From Sulfurimicrobium sp964384915 (GTDB lineage: Bacteria; Pseudomonadota; Gammaproteobacteria; Burkholderiales; Sulfuricellaceae): DNA of 64,000 bases. Location of the stretch: contig CAYLMA010000005.1 of assembly GCA_964384915.1 (NCBI GenBank), positions 71,184-135,183 of the forward strand. The letters run 5' to 3'. This document shows, one piece after another, positions 55,786-64,000 of this stretch (position 1 is its first letter; every line of letters begins with the position of its first letter). A model generated the notes under the pieces. That model worked only from the letters and a program-made list of their open reading frames with translations. It had not been told where the DNA came from and ran no database searches. The translations under genes were made by a program, and so were the position numbers.

Positions 55786-56697
55786 TCACTTGCCATTGAC
55801 CGGCAGAACGCGCCGTGGCGGAATTTTTTGTACCGCCCAATTCGCTACCGCCCACGACCAGAAATCCGCCAGGCTAGATTCCGCCAAATCGGGTGGTGGC
55901 CTCTGACCCAGAAATTCCAGAACCCGGGTTAATTGTGGCAGGGTATCCGCCAAATTCAGGGCCGGCGCCAACGTCTGTTTACTCAGCTTTTCCCCCCGCG
56001 CATTCACGGCCACCGGGAGATGAAGATAGGATGGCGTTGAAAAACGGAGCAAATGCTGCAAATAAATTTGCCGCGGTGTCGAATCAAGAATATCTGCGCC
56101 ACGCACTACATGGGTAATCCCTTGCTCCGCGTCATCCACCACCACCGCTAACTGGTAAGCAATTAAGCCATCCACTCGACGCAATACGAAATCCCCGACC
56201 TCCGTTTCCAGGCATTGACCATAATCGCCCAATAAGCGGTCACGAAATTGGATCGGAACATTGTCTGTAACTAGGCGCAAGGCATGTCCCGCCCTCCCCT
56301 CACGCATCCCTCTTCGGCATTGCCCTGGATAGATCAGGCCGGATGCGGTTCCGAGAGAGGAGTCCGCAATTTCTCGACGTGAACAGTTGCAAGGATACAA
56401 AACGCCTTGCTGAGACAACTCTTCCAGAGCTGCACGGTATGCCTCGCCGCGCTGGCTTTGAAACATGACCTCCCCGTCCCAGAACAAGCCAAAGGCTTCC
56501 AACGTTCGCAAAATATCATCCGCAGCGCCTGCAACCACGCGTGGCGGATCAATATCCTCTATCCGCACGAACCACTCTCCTTGACAGGAATGGGCATCGA
56601 GATAGCTTCCGACTGCCGCCACTAAAGATCCAAAATGCAAGGGACCTGTTGGCGAGGGAGCAAAGCGCCCTAGGTAACTGGAGGTATGTTTATTCAT
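55786..56697 (-). CDS. gluQRS: Glutamyl-Q tRNA(Asp) synthetase
   Basis: The product has 303 residues from MNKHTSSYLGRFAPSPTGP; 40 further upstream codons are open but not conserved. The HIGH-like motif is PTGPLHFGS and the KMSKS-like motif EKLSKQT. The zinc-binding Cys pattern (YPCNCSRREI and YPGQCRRG) is seen, and the anticodon-binding domain of GluRS is lacking. It attaches glutamate to queuosine in tRNA(Asp). No strong ribosome-binding site is seen. Confidence 0.95.
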   Translation of the reverse strand: MNKHTSSYLGRFAPSPTGPLHFGSLVAAVGSYLDAHSCQGEWFVRIEDIDPPRVVAGAADDILRTLEAFGLFWDGEVMFQSQRGEAYRAALEELSQQGVLYPCNCSRREIADSSLGTASGLIYPGQCRRGMREGRAGHALRLVTDNVPIQFRDRLLGDYGQCLETEVGDFVLRRVDGLIAYQLAVVVDDAEQGITHVVRGADILDSTPRQIYLQHLLRFSTPSYLHLPVAVNARGEKLSKQTLAPALNLADTLPQLTRVLEFLGQRPPPDLAESSLADFWSWAVANWAVQKIPPRRVLPVNGK

Positions 56698-56808
56698 GAT
56701 TGGTAAATTTTGCACTAGATGAGGACCAAGAACAAAATTTGTACATTGAGAGCGGTCACGAAAATCGGCTAATATGTGACAATAATATTGAACGGATAGG
56801 GAAGCCTC

Positions 56809-57417
56809 ATGCAACACAAGTCAGCCACAACATCCACACCGATTCATGACATCATTACCAAACGCTGGAGTTGCCGGGCATTCAGCGTGGACAAACCCGT
56901 CAGCCACGATCAGGTCATCTCGTTGGTAGAAGCCGCACGCTGGGCCCCCTCATGCTTTGGCGACGAGCCTTGGCGCTTTATTATTTGGAACCGTAACCGT
57001 GATGCCGCCGCATGGCAGAAAGCATTCGACTGTCTGGGGGAGTGGAACCAGAACTGGGTCAAAAATGCACCCGTGCTGGCTCTGGTGACCGCCAACAGCA
57101 TTTTTCGCAAGAATGGCAAACCGAATTCCTGGGGCCAGTATGATTCCGGTGCTGCAGCCGAAAACTTATGTCTGCAAGCCGTTTCCTCTGGCCTGATGGC
57201 GCATCAGATGGGTGGTTTTGATGCCGACAAGATCAGGAAGGAATTCAACATTCCTGACCAGTTCACCTGCATGGCCATGATCGCCGTCGGATATCAAGCC
57301 GAAGAAACCGTCCTTAACGAGGAACTCAAAGAACTCGAACTCGCACCTCGTGAGCGAACGCCGCTGGGAGAACATTTCTTCGAAGGAGCATGGGGTTCGC
57401 CAATCCAGGCGAAATAG
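56809..57417 (+). CDS. Nitroreductase family protein
   Basis: The 202-residue FMN-binding oxidoreductase has the family start HDIITKRWSCRAFSVDKPVS, with the FMN phosphate-binding RWSCRAF, then AARWAPSCFGDEPWRF. A GAAAENLCLQAVSSGLMAHQ helix and a C-terminal LGEHFFEGAWG complete it. The substrate is not predictable. AGGGAAG precedes the ATG. An inverted repeat AAATTTTG/CAAAATTT (56705-56712/56733-56740) lies in the gap to the divergent gluQRS. Confidence 0.9.
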   Translation: MQHKSATTSTPIHDIITKRWSCRAFSVDKPVSHDQVISLVEAARWAPSCFGDEPWRFIIWNRNRDAAAWQKAFDCLGEWNQNWVKNAPVLALVTANSIFRKNGKPNSWGQYDSGAAAENLCLQAVSSGLMAHQMGGFDADKIRKEFNIPDQFTCMAMIAVGYQAEETVLNEELKELELAPRERTPLGEHFFEGAWGSPIQAK

Positions 57418-57489
57418 CACCTATCGGCCCTTTTCATTCAAGTTGGAAACGTGCTTAAATAATCAGAATACCGAGAAGGAGAAAAAACA

Positions 57490-57759
57490 ATGGCCGATTC
57501 CGCATATGTATCTGAACTTGAGAAGAATTTTCCACGCATCGTGGAAAAACTGACCATGCTTTGGGGGCATGAGGGCGTTACTGCATTTCTGAGTCACTTG
57601 CTAATAGACGACCGAGGTGACAGGCAAGGATTTACAGGCGAAATCATGGCTGAAATCATGTTCCTCAACAATCTATATGAAGATATGGTAGGTGACAAGT
57701 CACCTCAAAGCGGCCAAGCCCTCTGGGAAAACCCTCTCGTTAAGAATCTTCACAACTAA
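57490..57759 (+). CDS. Small hypothetical protein of 89 residues
   Basis: I do not recognise it. It begins MADSAYVSELEKNFPRIVEK, is acidic and helical, and has no signal peptide or membrane segment. GAGAAGGAGAAAAAACA is an excellent ribosome-binding stretch, which supports translation. It follows the nitroreductase gene by 72 bp and its stop overlaps the convergent truB stop by 4 bp. Confidence 0.65.
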   Translation: MADSAYVSELEKNFPRIVEKLTMLWGHEGVTAFLSHLLIDDRGDRQGFTGEIMAEIMFLNNLYEDMVGDKSPQSGQALWENPLVKNLHN

Positions 57760-58682
57760 GGTTTTGACGGATTCAGGTTCTTTTCTCTCAGAACCAGCCT
57801 CTTGGGAGCAATTTTTCCTTCGTCTGAAATTTCTCCTAACCCCAGGAATACAGACCCCGGGCCATACAGGCCAACCGCCCCCGTTTCGGACAGCCCAGCC
57901 TGCCATACCGACTGCCCCAGCTGAAGACAAAAAGAACTCTCGCTATCCAGCACCACTTTCGGCAGGCCGGCGAGCAGGCAATCAGCAGGAAGCAGAATCG
58001 CATCGCGTTGTTCTGGTGTCATCTGCTCTAGCTGTGGCAGCGTGATTGCATTGCAAAGATTAAATCGTCCTGTTTCGAACCGCCGTAAAGCAACCATATG
58101 AGCTCCACACCCGAGAGCAGCTCCGATATCTTCCCCCAGCACACGAATATACGTTCCCTTGCTGCAATGTACTGTAACATTCAGCTCATCACCTGAAAAT
58201 GCATCCAGTGTCAGAGCGTGGATCGTCACTTCACGCGGATTACGATGAATCTCCACCCCCGCCCGTGCATAGGTGTAAAGCGCTTTTCCCTGATGTTTCA
58301 GGGCAGAATACATGGGGGGAATTTGCTGGATGGAGCCTACGAATGTATTCAATACCCGCTGCACGTCATCAAGGCTAACTGTAAGCGGATGCCGGTTGAC
58401 AACTTCCCCTTCACTATCGCCAGTGGTCGTAGTAACGCCCAGTTTGAAGCGTGCCTGGTAGCACTTGTTAGCATCCAGAAGATAATGAGAAAACTTGGTC
58501 GCCTCGCCAAAGCAGACCGGCAACAGTCCAGTTGCGATCGGATCCAGGTTGCCAGTATGGCCTGCCTTCTCTGCCTGAAACAGCCGCTTGACCTGCTGTA
58601 GCGCGGTATTGGAGCTAATACCATACGCCTTGTCGAGCAGCAGCACGCCACTGACTGCCCGCTTGATACGCTTGAATTGCAC
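57756..58682 (-). CDS. truB: tRNA pseudouridine(55) synthase
   Basis: The product has 308 residues. The catalytic Asp lies in GNLDPIATGLLP, following GHTG, and GGAHMVALRR-like and RTRIGRF-like segments follow. It makes pseudouridine 55 in the T-loop. The start is GTG, which overlaps the rbfA stop by one base (TAGTG), so the coupling is clear. A C-terminal PUA-like part (about 250-308) is present. It is the last gene of the rimP-nusA-infB-rbfA-truB operon. Confidence 0.97.
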   Translation of the reverse strand: MQFKRIKRAVSGVLLLDKAYGISSNTALQQVKRLFQAEKAGHTGNLDPIATGLLPVCFGEATKFSHYLLDANKCYQARFKLGVTTTTGDSEGEVVNRHPLTVSLDDVQRVLNTFVGSIQQIPPMYSALKHQGKALYTYARAGVEIHRNPREVTIHALTLDAFSGDELNVTVHCSKGTYIRVLGEDIGAALGCGAHMVALRRFETGRFNLCNAITLPQLEQMTPEQRDAILLPADCLLAGLPKVVLDSESSFCLQLGQSVWQAGLSETGAVGLYGPGSVFLGLGEISDEGKIAPKRLVLREKNLNPSKP

Positions 58683-59062
58683 TAGCTTTCTTCCTGCGAC
58701 GGCTTATCTCCCTCCAGAGCCACAGCTTCTTCAATCAGATGCGACAACTGAACTCCACGTTCAACAGAACTATCAAAAACAAAATGCAATTGGGGCATTA
58801 TTCGCAGCCGCATGCGATGAGCAAGCTGGCTCCGCAAATAGCCTGCTGCCCGATTCAAGCCTGCTTGTGTTTCATCAAGTGAATGCCCCTGACTCAGCAG
58901 GGTAAAGTAAATCTTTGCATGCGAATAATCGGGAGTCACCTCGACATCGGTCAAAGTCACCATGCCGACACGCGGATCCTTGACTTCCAGCTGAATCAAT
59001 TCAGCCAGTTCGCGTTGAATCTGCTCCGCCACCCGGCGGGGACGTGATTGGTCTTTAGGCAT
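58682..59062 (-). CDS. rbfA: Ribosome-binding factor A
   Basis: The product has 126 residues from MPKDQSRPRRVAEQIQREL; the KH-like domain contains KDPRVGMVTLTDVEVTPDYS and HRMRLRIMPQLHFVFD. It matures the 30S subunit 5' end of 16S rRNA. A TTG 7 codons earlier is open but lacks a ribosome-binding site, whereas GGGGGA precedes the ATG used here. It follows infB by 23 bp. Confidence 0.95.
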   Translation of the reverse strand: MPKDQSRPRRVAEQIQRELAELIQLEVKDPRVGMVTLTDVEVTPDYSHAKIYFTLLSQGHSLDETQAGLNRAAGYLRSQLAHRMRLRIMPQLHFVFDSSVERGVQLSHLIEEAVALEGDKPSQEES

Positions 59063-59085
59063 ATGTATTGGTCCCCCGTTCAACG

Positions 59086-61833
59086 TTAAAGGGTACGCGC
59101 CACTTCTACCATTTCATAGGCTTCAAGCTGATCTCCGACTTCAATATCGTTGAAGTTCTTCAGAGACAGACCACATTCATATCCGGACTTGACTTCCTTG
59201 ACGTCATCCTTGAACCGTTTCAGAGAATCAAGCTCGCCGGTATGCACCACTACATTGTCGCGCAAAACACGCACCGAGGAGCCGCGCTTTACAATACCAT
59301 CCAGTACATAACAGCCTGCAACCGTGCCAATCTTGGTGATGCGGAATACATTACGCACCTCGACTAGGCCAATTACATTTTCCTTGCGTTCAGGCGCTAG
59401 CATGCCGGACAGAGCTGCCTTGATCTCATCCACAGCTTCATAAATGATGTTGTAGTAGTGCACGTCAACACCGGAAGACTGAATAAGTTTACGCGCTACG
59501 GCATCAGCACGGCTATTGAAGCCAATCACAACCGCCTTTGAGGCAATTGCCAAGTTGATATCCGATTCCGTGATTGCACCCACACCACTATGAATGACAT
59601 TAACTTTCACCTCAGCAGTAGAGAGCTTTTGCAACGAATGAATCAGCGCCTCATAAGAGCCCTGAACGTCCGCCTTGATAATCAAGGGCAGCGTCTTGAC
59701 TTCACCCTCGGCGATCTGGTCGAACATATTTTCAAGTTTTGCCGCTTGTTGCTTGGCCAGTTTTACGTCACGGAACTTGCCTTGGCGGAACAGGGCGATT
59801 TCGCGCGCTTTACGTTCATCGGTAATGACGATAACTTCCTCTCCAGCCATTGGCACTTCCGAAAGGCCTTGGATTTCCACTGGAATTGATGGGCCAGCTT
59901 CCTTAACGGGCGCCCCATTTTCATCCAGCATTGCACGTACGCGGCCAAATACGGCGCCAGCAAGCAGCATATCGCCCTGGCGAAGCGTACCGCTTTGAAC
60001 GATGACGGTAGCTACGGGGCCTCGGCCCTTGTCGAGACGTGCATCAATAACCAAGCCCTTCGCTGGCGAGGTGCGGGAAGCTTTAAGCTCAAGCACCTCA
60101 GACTGTAGCGCCACACCTTCGAGAAGCGAATCCACACCTTGCCCGGTTTTTGCCGAGACTTCTACAAACATGGCGTCACCGCCCCAGTCCTCAGGAACCA
60201 CACCCTGGGCGCTAAGTTCCTGCTTGATTCTTTCAGGATTGGCCTCGGGTTTATCAATTTTATTCACTGCCACGACAATCGGCACACCGGCCGCCTTGGC
60301 GTGGTGTATTGCTTCGATCGTCTGCGGCATCACCCCATCATCGGCGGCAACCACCAGAATAACCACGTCAGTTGCCTTGGCGCCTCGTGCGCGCAACGCG
60401 GTAAATGCCTCGTGACCCGGGGTATCAAGGAAGGTCACCATGCCACTAGGTGTTTCCACATGATACGCACCAATGTGTTGAGTAATACCACCCGCTTCTC
60501 CATGAGCGACACGAGAACGACGGATATAATCCAGTAAAGATGTTTTACCGTGATCCACGTGCCCCATCACCGTAACGACAGGAGCACGAGGCTCAAGGAT
60601 AATTTCATGGTGATCAGTGGTTTCTTCAAGGAAAGCTTCCGGATTATCAAGCGCAGCTGGCTTGGCAACATGGCCCATTTCTTCAACAACGATCATCGCA
60701 GTTTCCTGATCCACGACTTGGTTGATGGTCACCATCAAGCCCATCTTCATCATGGTTTTTATTACTTCCGCAGCCTTGACAGCCATTTTCTGCGCCAACG
60801 CGGCAACAGTGATGGTTTCAGGCACCAGAACCTCATGTACGATGGGCTCTGTTGGCATCTCAAAAGCATGTTGAGCATCAGACTGTTGACGGTGCGCCTT
60901 ATCCTTACGACCACCACGCCAACTGCCAGGGCTACCGACATCACCTCGCACCCTGAGACCACGTTTCTTGTTCTTGTCGTCAGTCCAAGTACTCTCTTTC
61001 TGTTTCTTGGCTCCCTTCTTTTCAGCCTTGGCGGCTTTCTCTTCAGGCGTAACGGCAGGTTTGTGCAGAGTTCCTTCGCTCAGTACCGCCTGTGCGGACA
61101 GAGTGGCTGCTGCTGCAGCGGCCTTGCTGGCAGCTTCGTCCGCGACACGTTTTTGTTCGCGCTCCTGCTTTTCACGCAACTCTGCGCTTTGACGAGCAAA
61201 TAAAGCTGCCTGACGACGGGCCGCTTCCTCACGCTTGGCAATTTGCTCAGCATCTAGAATGGGCGCACGAATTGTCCGTGGCTGAACTGCCTCCGCATTC
61301 ACGGGCGTCTCTTTAACCAAAACGGCTTCCGGCAATTGTGGAGCGGCTTCCTGCTGAGGCATCACTTCAGGCTCAGTAATTTCTATCACCTCAGGCGCTT
61401 CGGCCACCACCGGTTCGAGTACAGGCTCTGAAGCCGGCAACAGCTGAGCCTCCTCAACAGGTGGAACCTGAGGCATAACCTGCAATTCTTGAGTGGAAGG
61501 AGCCGCTAAAGTTTCGGGTGTAATGTCTTCAACTGTGTCACGCTTAACAAAAACACGCTTTTTCTTAACCTCGACTTGAATAGTGCGTGCCTTGCCGGAG
61601 CTATCGGATTTCTTGATTTCTGTCGTTTCACGCCGTGTCAAGGTAATCTTGCTCTTGGCATCAGTTGCACCATGAGAACGTCGCAAATAATCGAGCAATT
61701 GAGACTTATCCTGCTCAGTCAACAAATCATCACTAGTGTTTTTGTTAACGCCAGCCGAGCGCAATTGATCAAGCAGCGTTGCCGCAGGCAAACCCAATTC
61801 AGTGGCGAATTGCGTAACATTATTTTGTGCCAT
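59086..61833 (-). CDS. infB: Translation initiation factor IF-2
   Basis: The 915-residue product has an N-terminal IF2_N helix-turn-helix domain (MAQNNVTQFATELGLPAATL). A long charged and Ala/Pro/Glu-rich linker (about 80-330) follows, then a second IF2_N domain (about 345-395). The GTPase domain (GHVDHGKTSLLD, DTPGHEAF, NKIDKPEA) and C-terminal domains II-IV with the fMet-tRNA binding end complete it. It brings initiator tRNA to the 30S subunit. AGGAGG lies 8 bases before the ATG. Confidence 0.97.
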   Translation of the reverse strand: MAQNNVTQFATELGLPAATLLDQLRSAGVNKNTSDDLLTEQDKSQLLDYLRRSHGATDAKSKITLTRRETTEIKKSDSSGKARTIQVEVKKKRVFVKRDTVEDITPETLAAPSTQELQVMPQVPPVEEAQLLPASEPVLEPVVAEAPEVIEITEPEVMPQQEAAPQLPEAVLVKETPVNAEAVQPRTIRAPILDAEQIAKREEAARRQAALFARQSAELREKQEREQKRVADEAASKAAAAAATLSAQAVLSEGTLHKPAVTPEEKAAKAEKKGAKKQKESTWTDDKNKKRGLRVRGDVGSPGSWRGGRKDKAHRQQSDAQHAFEMPTEPIVHEVLVPETITVAALAQKMAVKAAEVIKTMMKMGLMVTINQVVDQETAMIVVEEMGHVAKPAALDNPEAFLEETTDHHEIILEPRAPVVTVMGHVDHGKTSLLDYIRRSRVAHGEAGGITQHIGAYHVETPSGMVTFLDTPGHEAFTALRARGAKATDVVILVVAADDGVMPQTIEAIHHAKAAGVPIVVAVNKIDKPEANPERIKQELSAQGVVPEDWGGDAMFVEVSAKTGQGVDSLLEGVALQSEVLELKASRTSPAKGLVIDARLDKGRGPVATVIVQSGTLRQGDMLLAGAVFGRVRAMLDENGAPVKEAGPSIPVEIQGLSEVPMAGEEVIVITDERKAREIALFRQGKFRDVKLAKQQAAKLENMFDQIAEGEVKTLPLIIKADVQGSYEALIHSLQKLSTAEVKVNVIHSGVGAITESDINLAIASKAVVIGFNSRADAVARKLIQSSGVDVHYYNIIYEAVDEIKAALSGMLAPERKENVIGLVEVRNVFRITKIGTVAGCYVLDGIVKRGSSVRVLRDNVVVHTGELDSLKRFKDDVKEVKSGYECGLSLKNFNDIEVGDQLEAYEMVEVARTL

Positions 61834-61857
61834 TTTCCGGCCTCCTGTTCTTATACT

Positions 61858-63330
61858 TTATGCAAACCACGGTGCACGGGCGATCATGATCAACTGTTTG
61901 GCTCGTTCATCATCCATACCGGTCATTTCGACAAGATCATCCACAGCAAGATCAGCAAGATCTTCCAAAGTTGTTACACCTTTGCTCGCCAGCAAACCCG
62001 CAGTTTCATTATCCATGCCCTCCATCTTAAGAAGGCTTTCTGCAGCATTCTCAAGCTTTTCTTCGCTTACAATTGCTTCGGTCAGCAACGCATTACGTGC
62101 ACGGCTACGAAGCTCATTCACGGTCCCCTCGTCAAAAGCTTCAATTTCAAGCATTTCGGCCAGAGGGACATAGGCAACTTCTTCCAGCGAACTAAAGCCT
62201 TCCTGAATCAGGATATCGGCGACTTCCTCATCCACGTCCAGCTTCTTCATAAAAATCTGGCGAATAGAGGTATATTCCTGCTCGGTTTTCTGCTCCGCCT
62301 CTTCAACTGTCATTATGTTGAGATTCCAGCCGGTAAGTTCAGATGCCAATCGTACATTTTGGCCGCTGCGGCCAATCGCCATTGCCAACTGCTCCTCTTC
62401 GACTACCACATCCATGCTGTGCTTATCTTCATCAACCACAATACTGCTGACTTCAGCTGGTGCCAATGCGCCAATAACAAATTGAGCAGGGTCGGCCGAC
62501 CACAAAATAATATCGACTCGCTCACCACCAAGCTCACCAGTAACGCCCTGAACACGAGAGCCTCTCATGCCGACACAGGTGCCAATAGGATCAATTCGTT
62601 GATCATTGGATTTAACTGCAATTTTTGCACGCATCCCTGGATCACGCGCCGCTGCACGTATCTCCAACAAGCCCTCCTCAATTTCCGGAACTTCCAGCTC
62701 AAACAGCTTGACGATGAATTCGGGTACAACGCGAGACAAAATCAACTGCGGGCCACGTCCACCACGTTCGATACGCAGCAAATAAGCGCGCACTCTGTCG
62801 CCGACCCTGAGATTCTCCTTAGGAATCATTTGGTCACGGGGCAACAAAGCTTCCAGCCGCCCCGATTCAATAATTGCACTGCCTCGCTCCATACGTTTAA
62901 TAACACCCGTAACAAGATGTTCTTTACGGGCTAGAAAATCATTAAGTATCTGCTCACGCTCGGCTTCCCGTATTTTTTGCAAGATAACTTGTTTCGCAGC
63001 TTGAGCGCCTATCCGGCCAAACTCCACAGGCTCAAGCGATTGTTCAATATAATCACCCGGTTGCGAATCCTTCTTCTGGATTACTGCATCATCAATTGAA
63101 AGTTGACGCTCTGGAAACTCCAATGATTCGTCTGCTGTCACCTCCCAACGGCGGAAAGTCTCATACTCTCCCGTCGAGCGGTCAATAGAAACGCGAACAT
63201 CGACATCGTCATGAAAACGTTTTTTTGTAGCTGAAGCCAAAGCAAGTTCCAGTGCTCCAAAGACCACTTCTTTATCGACATTCTTCTCACGTGCTAATGC
63301 ATCAACCACCAGCAATACTTCACGACTCAT
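61858..63330 (-). CDS. nusA: Transcription termination/antitermination factor NusA
   Basis: The product has 490 residues from MSREVLLVVDALAREKNVDK. An N-terminal RNA polymerase-binding domain is followed by an S1 domain (LVTGVIKRMERGSAIIESGR), two KH domains (including RGSRVQGVTGELGGERVDI) and two C-terminal acidic repeats (about 360-490). NusA affects pausing, termination and antitermination. GGAGG precedes the ATG. Its own operon has a terminator-like leader, which makes feedback possible. Confidence 0.97.
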   Translation of the reverse strand: MSREVLLVVDALAREKNVDKEVVFGALELALASATKKRFHDDVDVRVSIDRSTGEYETFRRWEVTADESLEFPERQLSIDDAVIQKKDSQPGDYIEQSLEPVEFGRIGAQAAKQVILQKIREAEREQILNDFLARKEHLVTGVIKRMERGSAIIESGRLEALLPRDQMIPKENLRVGDRVRAYLLRIERGGRGPQLILSRVVPEFIVKLFELEVPEIEEGLLEIRAAARDPGMRAKIAVKSNDQRIDPIGTCVGMRGSRVQGVTGELGGERVDIILWSADPAQFVIGALAPAEVSSIVVDEDKHSMDVVVEEEQLAMAIGRSGQNVRLASELTGWNLNIMTVEEAEQKTEQEYTSIRQIFMKKLDVDEEVADILIQEGFSSLEEVAYVPLAEMLEIEAFDEGTVNELRSRARNALLTEAIVSEEKLENAAESLLKMEGMDNETAGLLASKGVTTLEDLADLAVDDLVEMTGMDDERAKQLIMIARAPWFA

Positions 63331-63388
63331 ACAACCTCCGATCAATCATTCGGCCAGATCTATCAAATTTGATATGTTTTAAAAATAA

Positions 63389-63820
63389 TCAAAAATTAGG
63401 CACTAATCTAGCTTTATCAATATTATCAAGATCCAATCGCACAATAGTTTCATCAATCTCTAACAGCAGTTTGCCTTCTTCGACACCTTGCAGAACACCT
63501 TCGAATTTTTTTCTACCCAGCAATGGAACTCTCAATTTAACCATTGCGGTCTGCCCCTTGAAACGCATGAAATCAGAAACTTTTCTCAGGGGTCGATCAA
63601 GACCGGGAGAAGAAACCTCCAGGCGGTCATAATCAAAATCCATTTCAACGGCCAAAAGCCTTGAAATATGATTACTTACCAAAGCACAATCCTCGACATT
63701 GATTCCATCCGGCTTATCAATGAACAATCGAAGCAATTTGCCACGATTGCTGATTTCCAGATCAACCAACTCGTAACCTAGTCCACTCAGAGTGGATTCA
63801 AGCAATGAATACAGTTCCAT
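63389..63820 (-). CDS. rimP: Ribosome maturation factor RimP
   Basis: The product has 143 residues from MELYSLLESTLSGLGYELVD; both domains of the family are seen (LRLFIDKPDGINVEDCALVS and VSSPGLDRPLRK). It is needed for 30S assembly. GAGG lies 4 bases before the ATG. The 13 upstream codons in frame lie in the leader hairpin. It is the first gene of the operon and is separated from nusA by 58 bp. Confidence 0.96.
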   Translation of the reverse strand: MELYSLLESTLSGLGYELVDLEISNRGKLLRLFIDKPDGINVEDCALVSNHISRLLAVEMDFDYDRLEVSSPGLDRPLRKVSDFMRFKGQTAMVKLRVPLLGRKKFEGVLQGVEEGKLLLEIDETIVRLDLDNIDKARLVPNF

Positions 63821-63835
63821 AACCTCACCACAAAT

Positions 63836-63857
63836 AAAAAAAGGGCCCCTGCGGCCC
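63836..63857 (-). terminator. Terminator-like hairpin in the rimP-nusA leader (attenuator candidate)
   Basis: On the minus strand GGGCC-GCAGG-GGCCC is followed immediately by seven Ts. The T-run ends about 10 bases before the rimP ribosome-binding site. It lies about 10 bases after the predicted start of transcription, so it would be transcribed as the first structure of the operon mRNA. It could also be a second terminator of the upstream rRNA operon. Confidence 0.6.
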
Positions 63858-63873
63858 ATCTTTATTTTTTTTT

Positions 63874-63908
63874 ATTATAGCAAAAAAACAACAGCTTCTG
63901 GCAACTCA
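63874..63908 (-). promoter_or_regulatory. Predicted promoter of the rimP-nusA-infB operon
   Basis: On the minus strand TGCTATAAT is a perfect extended -10 (TATAAT at 63874-63879). A -35-like TTGCCA (63899-63904) is 19 bp upstream; GCCAGA at 17 bp is the alternative. It lies directly after the rRNA-operon terminator. Transcription would start near 63867, leaving a leader of about 47 bases. Confidence 0.6.
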
Positions 63909-63943
63909 AAAAAAAACCCTCTGCCAAATTAGAGCAGAGGGTT
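63906..63943 (-). terminator. Intrinsic terminator of the rRNA operon
   Basis: On the minus strand AACCCTCTGC and GCAGAGGGTT form a perfect 10-bp stem with a 9-base loop and run into nine Ts. It lies 11 bases after the 5S gene end. Confidence 0.93.
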
Positions 63944-63954
63944 CTTTATAAGGA

Positions 63955-64000
63955 GCTTGGCGGTGACCTACTTTCACATGCGTAGTGCACACTATCATCG
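63955..64000 (-). rRNA. rrf: 5S rRNA, 3' part (runs off right edge)
   Basis: The reverse complement of the last 46 bases reads CGATGATAGTGTGCACTACG and continues to CATGTGAAAGTAGGTCACCG and CCAAGC. This is the conserved 3' third of bacterial 5S rRNA in the betaproteobacterial form. The rest of an rRNA operon, with 23S and 16S genes, should lie to the right. Confidence 0.92.

Noticed and set aside
61576..62934. 452-codon open frame antisense to infB and nusA
   Set aside because: It crosses the boundary of two conserved genes and is rich in rare, random-looking composition.

Overview
The window reads as one continuous stretch of a chromosome from a facultatively anaerobic, probably chemolithotrophic betaproteobacterium. 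A sulfur- or iron-oxidising member of the Nitrosomonadales (Sulfuricella/Gallionella relatives) is the best guess. The reasons are the gene content: a membrane-bound nitrate reductase with paired NarK transporters and NarXL, a DsrC-like protein, a NAD-reducing [NiFe] hydrogenase, pyruvate:ferredoxin oxidoreductase alongside pyruvate dehydrogenase, and a betaproteobacterial-looking 5S rRNA end. This assignment is inference; no marker gene was compared with a database. No prophage, integrase, transposase, CRISPR array or tRNA was recognised.

Layout. (1) 1-5000: housekeeping genes: start of rlmN, ndk, a SPOR-domain protein, the K+ transporter kup, and release factor 3 (prfC). (2) 5203-26086: a same-strand block of 14 genes on the minus strand. 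In transcription order it is aceE-aceF-MCP-lpd-narX-narL, a 206-bp regulatory gap, then narK1-narK2-narG-narH-narJ-narI, a membrane-anchored monohaem cytochrome c, and a DsrC-like protein that lacks both redox cysteines. Pyruvate oxidation, a chemoreceptor, nitrate sensing and nitrate respiration therefore lie end to end. (3) 26191-28709: an M17 aminopeptidase and moaA, which makes the molybdenum cofactor that NarG needs. (4) 28730-35845: a FimV-like polar protein, three 79-bp tandem repeats that include the last codons of typA, typA, a DEAD-box helicase with a long leader, a broken EAL gene and a glycine-zipper protein. (5) 36080-47210: a CHASE-PAS-PAS-GGDEF cyclase, then a minus-strand operon hoxF-U-Y-H-W-purT-truncated haemoglobin, and a PAS-GGDEF-EAL protein. 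(6) 47522-53614: a perfect FNR-type box in front of nifJ, followed by slyX, a WbuC-type cupin and ettA. (7) 53637-57759: small and poorly known genes: an internally deleted AsmA-like remnant, an ankyrin protein, a coiled-coil protein, a surface-adhesin-E-like exported protein, gluQRS, a nitroreductase and an 89-residue orphan. (8) 57756-64000: the translation operon rimP-nusA-infB-rbfA-truB, directly downstream of an rRNA operon whose 5S gene runs off the right edge.

How it fits together: pyruvate or H2 oxidation would feed reducing power (NADH from PDH and Hox, reduced ferredoxin from NifJ) to nitrate respiration through NarGHI, under NarXL and FNR-type control. MoaA supplies the cofactor. 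Several c-di-GMP enzymes and one chemoreceptor suggest behavioural coupling. The most unusual points are the chemoreceptor inside the pdh operon, the cysteine-less DsrC homologue at the end of the nar cluster, the hydrogenase-purT-haemoglobin operon, and a terminator-like hairpin in the very short leader of the rimP-nusA operon.
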